From positions 1,364,001-1,428,000 of the forward strand of contig QYRS01000008.1 of the NCBI GenBank assembly GCA_006503535.1: a stretch of 64,000 nt of DNA. The letters are read 5' to 3'. Position 1 is the stretch's first letter; the number at the start of each line of letters is the position of its first letter. This document shows positions 12,201 to 21,163 of this stretch, piece by piece. The notes under the pieces were generated by a model that was not told where the DNA came from, made no database searches, and saw only the letters and a list, made by a program, of their open reading frames with translations. The position numbers and the translations under genes are program-made. This DNA is from Arthrinium phaeospermum (taxonomy: Eukaryota > Ascomycota > Sordariomycetes > Amphisphaeriales > Apiosporaceae).

Positions 12201-12576
12201 GGGTAGAAGAGCGGCGGCGCAAATAGGAATGCGATACGGTAGGTCCTGTGCTCTTGGGTCGAGGGATGCGAGGCGAGTCCGTGCCGGCGGAGGCCCGACT
12301 TTGCGAGAAGGAACTTAAGCTGGAGCGCGTACGCGTGCGCAGTGGCGTAGGGTTTCCGTAGTTCGCGGGAGAGGAGGCGTGATGGTGATGATGCGCGTGG
12401 GAGTGGGTGTGTACGTGCGGCTCCCCCGCCTGCTTGTTGGATTCTTTTTCTTTGGAGTCGGTCCGTAGCAATGCCTTTCTCTCGTGGGCGCGACTTGCGA
12501 GGGTTGGGCCGATGCTGCGATTTCCAGTTCCAGATAGGGCCTCTGCTGAGGCTTTGCGACACTGCTCGACATTCAT
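9280..12576 (-). CDS. Large disordered protein with one C-terminal membrane segment
   Basis: A single 1098-residue open frame; I do not recognise a named family. Roughly the first 900 residues are serine-, arginine- and glutamate-rich and predicted by eye to be disordered. They include a histidine cluster near residue 55 and repeated SPSKNR/SPRRSYN units. Three copies of an R-L-(E/D)-(Q/E)-I-R helix motif lie near residues 394-460 (RLEQIRQREIEA, RLDEIRAREMEA, RLDEIRIKNSEA). After a QPYSDSAMHLPIPRLYRREP linker comes FTPFGLLSFIFLTWYTLES, a single hydrophobic segment near residues 935-958. About 140 residues rich in Trp and basic amino acids follow. This layout fits a tail-region anchored nuclear-envelope, spindle-pole or ER protein with a large cytosolic or nuclear domain, but that is inference. 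The ATG is in frame from 12576 with no visible intron. Confidence 0.8.
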   Translation of the reverse strand: MNVEQCRKASAEALSGTGNRSIGPTLASRAHERKALLRTDSKEKESNKQAGEPHVHTHSHAHHHHHASSPANYGNPTPLRTRTRSSLSSFSQSRASAGTDSPRIPRPKSTGPTVSHSYLRRRSSTQQKSPMPPGSTPRERRPLGLAQAWNLAKATDDDHGQGDETFDLKNAFDMAKAEADGVRLGSPSPAPRPQRIGKDPQELGSVRNAGRDLGQQLKKFDRNHHLTNGSNSFRGLFSRRNSIGPKVTETANALAAKTSDGDMQEAQGPYGASQEAHSRKQSSESLLSEEDYHRFSPLPSIEPSRVDAERSSPSKNRLRFSPRRSYNSPSKNRPSLSPEKSYNWQLDADFTAGDLQISDSPRIKAAKTEEREANRASPSGSSHASDSPSGRRSDARLEQIRQREIEAAGIEFPESDESFPRKTNRRLDEIRAREMEARSKRAVATSRLDEIRIKNSEARSESQSPELGKTTYQHPSHRASFDGLDTAKTNGGEAIRSGSFTTSRSLNGNHPDKASDPETRKDLSRNDSYDLLRQLARATSASPSPPNTKNTQELLWQEPVIRQEPIIKQEPQEPPEKETSRPRFLRSLRNPEAKGFRERLSVGFAGLRNNLSSDSLSEKRRIKTTSEPDPVDRIQAEMNLFAPQDNYSEKGSVRAPSPTSSTTSEEETPRQNHIIDPLSQPTPRVTGAYVDTPATVRVKTEDGAVPEKAPEAKGSLASRLLFGSRSRASSKSDSEPKESEVKQEDNVKQEESESDGLGRTGRDGSKPASRRARSTSRRRRPLINTAKIPTPSEDLRAILRHNQIDDSTLDDAEFDRLLAGANLDHDALEKVVSETIQAVDEASGAFNSAEREEELERQRIERMSKSLKTGLLSIRSAKQGIERLEGKVAQSEHQIPPNLAADLGKTDSWIAPTFQPYSDSAMHLPIPRLYRREPRFAFTPFGLLSFIFLTWYTLESAFCFLYVPDYECTPSVPCDWSPHEPYFPYAMPFMLDEWTTGGKGRELAWRVGEEVGDLAAEVADWISGNDFTKREVMYMDAWERKRHWRRLRKKGLVKKWVAPPEYREKIKSWMAAFQARERARETGDDWDYEMTFSEDESL

Positions 12577-14150
12577 TTCCTCGTTGATTGGTGGTAAGGG
12601 AGTGGCGGCAGGCGCTGCTGCTGGCCGTTTGCGGATTGGGTGGTCAAATGGGAAGCTGCATGCCGTGTGCGACAGGGCAAGGCAAGTACATCTGCATGGT
12701 CCTGTAGTCGCGATGTTGATTGAAATTGCGATTCACAAACCGATTATCGCTGCATAAAACAATACACAAAATCCAAAAAGACCCAAATCGGCTATTAAAC
12801 AATATGAACACGTTATGATTGAAATATATGTAAGGCGGTGATCCAGTCGCGCTTGGCCGTCGGAAAAGGGCGGTGGTAACCCTCAGCTCGCTCAGTTTGG
12901 TAGAGAATGGGTCGCCTATTGTTGATACTGGGGGACTTTTTAGTGGAGTTTATAGCGAACCGCGTCACGGTCGGGCTCGTTCTTCCAAATCCACTTCTTC
13001 CTAAGCACGCGCAGCAAGGAGCGCGAGCAGCACGAGCAAAAAGCACAGGCACAAGGCACAGACGGGCGGCCCCTCTCCGTCAATCAATTGATGACTTGCT
13101 TGCCTTCGATGACAGTAAAGATGGGATCTGCCGGGCTGCGATGATTAGACCCAACGGTTAGTCTAGGATATAGTACTGCACCAAGCATGTTCCATCATCT
13201 TCGTTCGTCATGATCCAGCAATTGACTTTGATCGTGCCACCTTGTCATCTGGGGTTCGGTGGGTAGGTAATTGCCAGCAGTTCTTGTACAGGGGGGCGGG
13301 GAAACGGTCATCGCTGTGAACAAACAGTGAAGCAGTTGTTCAATAATAAGTATTCATCTGAGAAGAAACCGTCTCGGGGGTTTGAATTGAAAAGGAATAT
13401 GACTCTAATAATCGCATTACCTAGTCTATAGGTAAACTACGCAAACGGCGTTATGATGAACCGGGCTTTAGGGACGGTGTGTAGGAAAGTGCTTTCACAT
13501 GTGTCGCATTTGACAATTACGGACAGAGCCTCGATCCTGGTCCGGGATGTAACGAGATCGCTGGACCTTTATGGAGCAGCACACCACGCAACCAGCAGAA
13601 CTACCTGGTTCTGATCAGAAGCTGCGATGCGCCTCCTCGGCACATTGGACAACGGCCGGACTTGGCCGCTGTCATCTGAGAATATGCCATTCCCGCCCTA
13701 GGCAGTGATAGTCAAGGCCTTGCGACTCTGCCGCTGCCAATGCAGATTCTAGAGTCTAGAGCAGTACATAGTAAAGAGCTGGCCAGGACCGGTAGGCGGT
13801 CAAGCGTCTGTCTGTCTTGGAGCTTATCTGGGATTTGCGTCATGCAAAGACCGCGGATTGGCCCATCGTTTTCGTACTCAACGAACGAACGGGTGGGAAT
13901 CTGGTGCTAAAGTAGCAGCTGAATCCATGCTTCTCCTGTTGCTGGGTTCTTGGGCGAGAGAACAGAAGGAGGGAGAATGGAGAGGCAAGTGCCAATCTAC
14001 ATCCCAAGTGCCTAGGCAGTAAAAAAGAGTCCTCGGCCGAGAAATTGATTGGCAAGGGTTCGCATCCACATCTCAAGTACCAAGACCAACCAGACTGGCA
14101 GACTGGAGACAGAACTTCAGCATTCTACACGTAGCTGTGCGACCGTACTG
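12577..14150. other. Intergenic between divergent genes
   Basis: This 1.6-kb stretch separates the start of the large minus-strand gene from the GPD promoter. It therefore holds two divergent promoters. I see no supported exon. A short minus-strand open tail near 13086-13134 was considered and rejected. Confidence 0.6.
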
Positions 14151-14216
14151 GAGCACCTGGCTGAGCACCTGAGCACCTGTGCACCTGAGCTACTGTAGCC
14201 TCCGGCTTTTATAAAG
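14151..14216 (+). promoter_or_regulatory. GPD core promoter: four CACCTG boxes and a TATA box
   Basis: CACCTG occurs at 14154, 14166, 14174 and 14182. The last three are spaced exactly 8 bases apart, and three of the four sit inside a GAGCACCTG repeat. TATAAAG follows at 14210-14216, about 40 bases before the first ATG of GPD. CACCTG fits the E-box pattern CANNTG recognised by bHLH and some zinc-finger regulators; which factor acts here is unknown. Confidence 0.6.
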
Positions 14217-14255
14217 GAGAGAGGGTGTCCTGCTTCCTGTCAGAAGTCTGTATTG

Positions 14256-15725
14256 ATGCATATCTTGATTCGCTATCCGGCCCCTGTAGCAACCGCTCGC
14301 TCATCCCACCTTTTCCGCACCGCATCTGCCCACCTTCGGACACTTCACGGCTCTTCCCCACCATTCCAAAGGCGCCCTACTACTAGATATCAGTTTCGCC
14401 GCTCCTTTTCCGTCACCATGTCTCCTGGCTTCCTCTCAACCCAGGCCCAGGCCCACGAGAAGCGGCACAAGGTGACCGTCATTGGGTCTGGCAACTGGGG
14501 CTCGACCATCTCCAAGATCGTCGCTGAGAACACCAAGGAGCACCCCGAGATCTTCGAGCCCGAGGTGCACATGTGGGTGTATGAAGAGGATGTCGTAATT
14601 CCCAAGGATTCCCCTCACTACGACGAGTCTGTGGGCGACCAGCCCCAGAAGCTCACAGACGTTATCAACAAGTACCACGAGAACGTCAAGTACCTCCCCG
14701 GCATCAAGCTCCCCAGCAACCTCATTGCCAACCCCTCAGTGGTTGATGCCGTCAAGGACTCCTCCATTCTGATCTTCAACCTCCCCCATCAGTTCATCGA
14801 CCGGGTGTCGGCCCAGATCAAGGGCAAGATCGTGCCATTCGCCCGAGGAATCTCTTGCATCAAGGGTGTACACGTCACAGATGAGGGCATCTCCCTCTTC
14901 TCCGAATGGATAGGCGATGGCCTGGGTATCTACTGTGGCGCCCTGAGCGGCGCCAACATCGCTTCCGAAATCGCCGCCGAGAAGTGGTGCGGCACGACCA
15001 TCGCCTACGACCCCCCGCCCATGGACAGCTCGCGCAACCCGTCCCCCCGCGCCACGACCCCGATTCGCAGCTCGGCCACCGACCCAGATATCAACCTGAG
15101 CATCACTCCGCTCGAGGGCATGCAGCACAAGGATGCCCGAGGCCGCACCAGCAAGACCAAGCTCGTGCCCGTGCCCTCCGAATACCCCCCTCTCGACCAC
15201 GAGACGTTCCAGACCCTGTTTGAGCGCCCTTACTTCCTCGTCAGCATGGTGTCCGACGTGGCCGGTGTCTCGCTGGGCGGTGCCCTCAAGAACATCGTCG
15301 CGTTGGGTGCCGGTTTCGTCGTGGGCCTGGGACTTGGAGACAACGCTAAGTCAGAGATTGTGCGACGAGGTCTGCTCGAGATGATCAAGTTCGGCAAGGA
15401 GTTCTTCAAGGAGACGGTACAGCCGGAGACGTTCACCATCGAGAGTGCGGGCGTGGCCGATCTGATTACCAGTTGCAGTAGCGGACGAAACTTCCGGTGC
15501 GCGAGCCATGCCGTCGAGCAGGGCGTCAGCGTGGCTGAAATCGAGGCGAAGGAGCTGAACGGCCAGAAGCTGCAAGGCACCACGACGGCGATGGAGGTCC
15601 ACAGCTTCCTGAAGGTCCACAACATGGAGAAGGACTACCCGCTTTTCACTGCGGTCAACGATATCATCGAGGGCAAGAACACCTACCAGGATCTGTTGCA
15701 GTTGATCAACAAGCGCAGGAACTAA
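14256..15725 (+). CDS. GPD1: Glycerol-3-phosphate dehydrogenase (NAD+)
   Basis: Reduces dihydroxyacetone phosphate to sn-glycerol 3-phosphate with NADH, feeding glycerolipid and osmolyte glycerol synthesis. A single exon of 489 residues from ATG 14256. The Rossmann motif [13 protein letters not shown] lies near residues 76-88, followed by FNLPHQFI, a conserved lysine in ISCIKGV and the [23 protein letters not shown] regions. A Ser/Pro-rich insert of about 60 residues (from [10 protein letters not shown]) interrupts the middle, a form I associate with filamentous fungi. The first 52 residues contain many Arg and Ser but no Asp or Glu, as in a mitochondrial presequence. A second ATG at 14418 (CACCATG, strong context) starts MSPGFLS and would give the cytosolic form. 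The TATA box is only 40 bases before the first ATG, so transcripts may often miss it. Dual targeting is inference. Confidence 0.95.
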   Translation: MHILIRYPAPVATARSSHLFRTASAHLRTLHGSSPPFQRRPTTRYQFRRSFSVTMSPGFLSTQAQAHEKRHKVTVIGSGNWGSTISKIVAENTKEHPEIFEPEVHMWVYEEDVVIPKDSPHYDESVGDQPQKLTDVINKYHENVKYLPGIKLPSNLIANPSVVDAVKDSSILIFNLPHQFIDRVSAQIKGKIVPFARGISCIKGVHVTDEGISLFSEWIGDGLGIYCGALSGANIASEIAAEKWCGTTIAYDPPPMDSSRNPSPRATTPIRSSATDPDINLSITPLEGMQHKDARGRTSKTKLVPVPSEYPPLDHETFQTLFERPYFLVSMVSDVAGVSLGGALKNIVALGAGFVVGLGLGDNAKSEIVRRGLLEMIKFGKEFFKETVQPETFTIESAGVADLITSCSSGRNFRCASHAVEQGVSVAEIEAKELNGQKLQGTTTAMEVHSFLKVHNMEKDYPLFTAVNDIIEGKNTYQDLLQLINKRRN

Positions 15726-16108
15726 ACAGGTACCACGAAAAAAGGAATGGACTGGGATATATATACAGGACAGGAGTTTCGGGGGGACGGCTAGGATGGG
15801 GCGGCGTGATCTTATAATAGATCGAAAGACGAGCAATGATACCCTCAGCACAAACACTGGTTGCGGTAACTGCACTTATAGGCTGGCAAGGTTTAGAAAA
15901 CTTATATTAACGAGAGTTCAAATTCTCAATGACCAAGCTCACAATATGACCAGCGAACGTTATCTGGAGTGTTCTCCTATTCTAAGGGGAAGCAATGAAT
16001 GTTTCAATTATCACATCCTTCGAGGCCAAATTCGAAATCCGAAATCCACAAGGCTACTGCTGGCTACAAATGCATACCTTTCATACGGGCATCTGGCCAA
16101 TGCCAGTT
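15726..16108. other. Convergent 3' flanks
   Basis: This 383-base spacer lies between the 3' ends of GPD (+) and the gamma-glutamylcyclotransferase-like gene (-). Nothing beyond the two 3' UTRs is seen. Confidence 0.6.
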
Positions 16109-17422
16109 CTACCAGTCGCTCAGCAACCGATTCTTCTCATTCAGCGTTCCGCCTTCCATTTGAAGCCAACGGTTCTTCCGCCTCCTCGTAGCGACCCTCT
16201 CCCCATCGTCGTCGTCGTCGTCATCCTCCATCGTCCTCTCCCCGTCGCCGAACAACTTGACAAAGACGGCATCGTAGCTCATCCACATCAGATTCATCAG
16301 GACCACCATCGTGACGGCCATCCAGCGCGGCATATTCCCGTCCTTGTCCGAGACCAGCCGGCTGAACCACATGACCGCCATGAAGAAGGGCAGCCACAGC
16401 AGCGAGAAGAGCCACTTGCCGACCTCTTGGCGCCGCTGCGTGATCGTGTACGCCTGCAGCCGGTGCAGGTACGCCTGGTAGTCGTCGGGCAGGGCGTGCT
16501 CCGCGGCGCCGTCCGTGATGAGCTTCAGGTAGCGCGCGCTGGCCTGGGCGTAGTCGGGCTCGGGTCGGCGCACGGGGGCGACGAACTTGTACCACCACTT
16601 ATTCTTGGGCTTGTCGGGTGCGTTGCCGTCGTCGTCGTCGTCGTCGTTGTGGTGTCGCTCGTCGTCGTTGTCGGGCGGCGCATCGGGGAGCCGCGGTTGG
16701 TAGAGGGTGTGCGCGAGGAAGGGGCGCGGCAGCTCGGGGATCGGCGGCTTCTCCGGCACCGTGATGGGCGCCGGCAGCGCCACCACGGGCGTTTGCACGT
16801 CGAGGTAGCCCGCGCCGCCGCCCTCGGTCCGGATGATGGTCGCGTAGTCCTCGGGGGTTACCTCGTACACGACGCCGATGAGGCCCTTGGACCAGGTGGG
16901 CGCGCGCGGCGGCAGCGAGGGGAACAGGCCCGCCTTTTCGATGTCGTCGTCGTCGCGGCTACCCTTGGCAGAGGGTGGGGGAGGAGGGAATTGTGGCGGC
17001 CGCTGCGGGGGCTTGGGAGGGTCGGGGAGGTGCTTGCGCGGCGCGACGTTGGCGAAGCACGGCTCGCGGTACGGGATGCCCGGCAGGTCGAAGGTGAGGT
17101 CGAAGGCCGGGGCCGAGACGTTGACTTTGGACAGGGGGCGGATGCCGCGGACGCCTAGGAAGGTCTCGGCGGACAGGTTCGAGCCGTAGGCGAGGTAGAG
17201 GTAGGTCCGGGCATTCTTGGGGGATGATGGATCTTTGCCGTCGTTGTCCGGGGAGGCTTGCGCAAGGCGCTCCGGAGAGGTTCTGGGGATGCTGGAGATG
17301 GGCGGATAGGACGGGGTGGTGTCTTTACTCGACAGCGCCCGCAAGTCCTGGACGCACCGGACGGCTTTGCAGGCCTGCTGGATGCCGGCGGACTTGCAAT
17401 CCATTGTCGGAGATGATGCCAT
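16109..17422 (-). CDS. Gamma-glutamylcyclotransferase-like protein with two TM segments
   Basis: One exon of 437 residues from ATG 17422. The signature YLAYGSNL (Tyr79-Leu83 region) is the phosphate-binding loop of the GGCT-like fold. A glutamate in IIRTEGGGAGY is placed like the catalytic Glu of human GGCT and of the fungal GliK branch. These enzymes cleave gamma-glutamyl amides to release 5-oxoproline, in glutathione or thiol metabolism. The domain is interrupted by a long Pro/Asp-rich linker (including runs of Asp codons). At about residues 334-395 two hydrophobic stretches, WLFSLLWLPFFMAVMWF and WMAVTMVVLMNLMWM, suggest a membrane hairpin near the C-terminus. A poly-Asp run follows. The membrane part is unlike the small soluble human enzyme. 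The substrate is unknown; activity is inferred from motifs only. Confidence 0.8.
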   Translation of the reverse strand: MASSPTMDCKSAGIQQACKAVRCVQDLRALSSKDTTPSYPPISSIPRTSPERLAQASPDNDGKDPSSPKNARTYLYLAYGSNLSAETFLGVRGIRPLSKVNVSAPAFDLTFDLPGIPYREPCFANVAPRKHLPDPPKPPQRPPQFPPPPPSAKGSRDDDDIEKAGLFPSLPPRAPTWSKGLIGVVYEVTPEDYATIIRTEGGGAGYLDVQTPVVALPAPITVPEKPPIPELPRPFLAHTLYQPRLPDAPPDNDDERHHNDDDDDDGNAPDKPKNKWWYKFVAPVRRPEPDYAQASARYLKLITDGAAEHALPDDYQAYLHRLQAYTITQRRQEVGKWLFSLLWLPFFMAVMWFSRLVSDKDGNMPRWMAVTMVVLMNLMWMSYDAVFVKLFGDGERTMEDDDDDDDGERVATRRRKNRWLQMEGGTLNEKNRLLSDW

Positions 17423-17926
17423 GTATGATAGGTTGTCCAAAGTGAGGATGGCGATCCGTTACAAAGACAAGTTGGAAGATGCCTGGAGGATTACATCAAT
17501 AATATGGATCTGGGCGATTAGATAACATAGATCCCGACCGAAGCTTTGATTAATCAGCGGCCCGGTTGACTCGGGCCTTTTTGGTTGCACAAGCATCGTG
17601 CAACAGAGCTAATGAAATGTGATATTTTGGATCCTTTTCACTAAGGATTCATATCAACTTACATAAAACACACTGACATGGTATTTCGACTATCCGTTTT
17701 ATACGATTCCGTTATGTTGTTCACAGGGATTCGTATCGCAATGCAGCGATCAACACGCTCGATATTCATACCCAGCTGACCATGACAAGTCGTAGTATAC
17801 ATAGCTACATCGGTCCAAAATTCTTCCAAATACTCAATAAGGCGGTCCAACAAAAGGCAGTCAAAGAAGGAAAAACATCGAAAGATTAAGGGGACGAAAC
17901 ACCGTGGCATCATACATGCTGTCGCA
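17423..17926. other. Intergenic between two minus-strand genes
   Basis: About 500 bases forming the promoter of the gamma-glutamylcyclotransferase-like gene and the 3' flank of the galactonate dehydratase. AT-rich; no exon seen. Confidence 0.6.
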
Positions 17927-19242
17927 TCACCACTCCCTCAATTCCTTGTCAGGGCCCGAGAATGTCGGACTGACCCACGCCTTGGCTTCTTTGGATAAGC
18001 TGCGGACTTGATCCTCGTCGATCTCTATTCCCAGCCCAGGTCCCATCGGCAGCTTGATGTACCCGTTATCAACATCCCAGATCTCCGGGTTTTTGGTATA
18101 GCTCTTCAGGTCCTGTCCTCCGACATTGTAATGGATCCCCAAACTCATCTCCTGGATCGCGAAATTGGCGGATACCGCATCAACCTGGACGCAAGCTGCA
18201 AGCGCGATGGGCCCCAGAGGGCAATGGGGCGCCAAGGCCATATCGTAGGTCTCGCACATCGATGCGATCCGACGCATCTCCGATATGCCCCCTACGTGGG
18301 ATACGTCGGGTTGGAGGATGTCCACACAGCCAGCCTCCATAAAAGGCCTCACATCCCATCGGCTATGGAGTCGTTCGCCAAGGGCGATGGGCACGCTGCT
18401 TAGACTGGCGAGGTCTTTGATGCCTCCGATGTTCTCGGACAGCAGTGGCTCTTCCACGAAAAGGGGCTCATGGGGGGCGAGCTTCGTTATTAGCTGCTTC
18501 GCCATGGGCTTGTGCACCCGGCCATGGAAATCGACGCCTGCATCGATTCCCAGTGCCTTGACTGCTTTCACCCGTGCCACGCACTCGTCCAGCTTCCTGG
18601 GCGAGTCGAGCCAGCCCAGGTCTTCTGTTGCGTTCATTTTGATGGCATCAAAGCCCTGTGCAATGCGTGCTTTGCTGCAAACCGAGTTAGCTACCATGAC
18701 ACTTGAACGGGCTCCATGATACACACGCTTGCTCCTCAACGTCACCAGGCCTGTCACCCCCTATCCATCCGTAGACTCGCAGCTTGTCGCGAACCTTGCC
18801 CCCAAGCAGCTGATAGATCGGCACACCCAGCTTCCTCGCTAGAGACTTGTCAACAAACCGTTCCCCAACGTTGTCATTTACGATTCTAATAAGTGCTTAC
18901 CCTTCAAGTCCCATAGGGCGATATCGATGCCAGACAGTGCGCTCATGAGTACCGGGCCACCTCGGTAGAACCCTCCCCGGTATGATAACTGCCAGATGTG
19001 CTCGATGTCACTGAATTCTTATTAGCGTATCGACGCAGCATTTTTATTGGAAGCTTCGACACGAACTCTGCCTCTAGTCCAACGTAGCGAGTAGCCCAAG
19101 ACTCAAGACACCCTTCCACTGCCTGTGTGTGGCCTTCGAGCGAGGCCTCGCCCCACCCGGCAACGCCCGAGTCGTCCGTGATCTTGACAAACAGCCATCG
19201 AGGCGGCACGCGGAAGTATTCGATCTTAGCAATCTTACCCAT
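17927..19242 (-). CDS. D-galactonate dehydratase (enolase superfamily)
   Basis: Dehydrates D-galactonate to 2-dehydro-3-deoxy-D-galactonate, as bacterial DgoD does. Exons 19242-19067, 19010-18901, 18838-18727 and 18674-17927 join in frame to 381 residues, against 382 for E. coli DgoD. The introns are 52-62 bases. All superfamily ligands are visible: Asp181 and His183 (DFH), Glu207 (FVEEP), Glu233 (ALGERLHSR) and His283 (APHCPLGP). Each sits two positions before the published E. coli residue. The first donor (GTTCGT) is non-canonical but keeps the frame. The gene is intact and spliced, so it is domesticated in the fungus. The substrate could be another sugar acid of the mandelate-racemase subgroup, but the residue match favours galactonate. 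No other pathway gene is adjacent, so this is not a visible sugar-acid cluster. Confidence 0.88.
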
Positions 19243-21163
19243 GTTGTGAAATAACTAAAGAGTCAAGATTACTTAAGTAAATATTTCACATTTCTTAATG
19301 ATGAAGTTGTGAGAGTCAATTACATACATTCTCACCTCGTATAAGACGATGATGTTCTGCGGGGCTGGCTTTGCGTTGTGGTTCGATGGGGATTTTCGGT
19401 TCGGGGAACGAAAACCGCGGGGTCGTGTCAACGTGGAGAGGGTGGATTCACATGCTGCCTTTTCCGAATTGGGATTTGACAGATCGATGTGATTGGCCAG
19501 ACTCATCCGACGTGCGCCAAAATCGGGTTTCCAACTCGTACATAGTCTTTGGGCGCGCATCACCTATTATTATATATTTTCTCCTGCAATCGACTATTTA
19601 GCCATAGCTTTTCCTTGCTGAGGCTGATGCACAAGTCAGACATCTCTTCCTATCTCTCTCTGCCGTGGTGGTCAGATAAAACGTGTCGGCGGCCGCTGCT
19701 TTCCGTACGAGGGAGGCTTGGAGTCAAGTAAACCCTGCATGGCAACCTCCGATCTGGAGTCTGGTAACCCTGTTGGCTGCAAGTTGGACAGGTGACGGGG
19801 CAGAAATTAGGAGCAGGGAGTGCCAAATTGATTCCAGCATTTTAAAACCCAGGTGTGCAGAATTTGCCCTCTTCGGGGCACTACGTGTATTTGGATGAAT
19901 GATACGTAGGCACAGAATACGTGTCTCGACGTAGCATTACCTTGTACAGGCGAGGGGCTCAAGACGCATCTACGAGATCTTTCATTGAGCCATCGGTGAC
20001 TGCCGTTCTCTGCATATGAACCATGCTGCAGCGTGCCTACATATAACCGTAGGTAGCCCCGGAGTCGCCTTACCACTACAAACCACGTGCATTTTGGTTT
20101 AGTACATGATTAGGAATACTGTATGTATATACTAGAAGAATAGGTACTGTACAGTAGCATACGACCGGAAAGAAATTCCGGCCGTAGCAGCTCATCCATT
20201 TCGAGGCGAATAGAGCAAGTAGGAAAAAGAAGGTGGCGCAAAGCTGGCTAGAAGGCAGAAAAACGATAGCGCCAACTTAGAGGTGATCAAAGTTTTAGGG
20301 CGGCATCTAGATTTCAGGCATAGCCCTGCAGATTCTGATTCAGTTTGACAGGCAGGAGTCGCAGGACCCCTAGGAATCTCTGTCTTGTCTGTGGCTAGAG
20401 GCCGATAAGCAGGGCAGAGGGTCGGGGCGAAATTGACTGCATTCACGTTGAATTCAAGAGATTGGAAAGATTCCGTCCGGCCATTGATGGAACCCGTCAC
20501 GGCTACCGACCTAACCAATGTCGTCAGAGACTCACTTTAAAGAACCAGATGCGCTTGGAGCCGTGACACCATGAAGTGAATGATACATGTACTGCCTGTA
20601 TTTCTAGCATGAAGAATTGAACAAATGCCACTGGAATTGGTCAATATGTTACCCCTTGCCTTGTGGCCAGTCTTGCTGCATGTATTTTAATCAATTGAAT
20701 TTCCGGATGAAATTCAATCGATGTCGCAGCAAGTCACTGGTAGAATAAGCCGATATCGCCACAGCAGGCTGGAGCTCGTGCATGCAGCAACCTGCGCATT
20801 CCCCTGGAGGGGCCTTACCCCACAGCGGCCCTGACGAATCAGCACGCTTCAATTCTTTTTTCAAGCTCCGTTGCCGCGGACGTGGTATTTCTGCAGTCTA
20901 CCGCACTCGCACACCCTCTTTCACTACGGCGGCCAGTAGTGGTGGTTCGGTTTATTCGACTCATACCTCTAGGTCCCCTAGTTCTTTACTTTTTCCCACC
21001 CGCCACAGCTATTTATTTCCCTTCCGTCACCCCGGGTTCAAGAAGTCACGACTGGAAAGCTAAAGTTGTGTTGCTTCTCCGGATTTTGACATTTTTTCCC
21101 CTTCTTGCTGCTGGCCCCCATTGTGTCTATTAAGCACAGCACAGCATAGCACAACCGCCCACC
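19243..21163. other. Divergent intergenic region upstream of ILV2
   Basis: About 1.9 kb hold the promoters of the galactonate dehydratase (-) and ILV2 (+). A CACGTG lies near 20084. The last 300 bases before ILV2 are pyrimidine-rich. I found no perfect TGACTCA (CPC1/Gcn4) site by eye. No coding exon is supported. Confidence 0.6.

Noticed and set aside
13086..13134. Minus-strand tail reading PADPIFTVIEGKQVIN before a stop, after a plausible splice acceptor
   Set aside because: Only about 16 codons, and I found no upstream coding exon on that strand to join it to.
15995..17158. 387-codon + strand open frame opposite the gamma-glutamylcyclotransferase-like gene
   Set aside because: Low-complexity Arg/Val/Gly-rich translation caused by GC-rich codons and GTC/GAC runs on the other strand.
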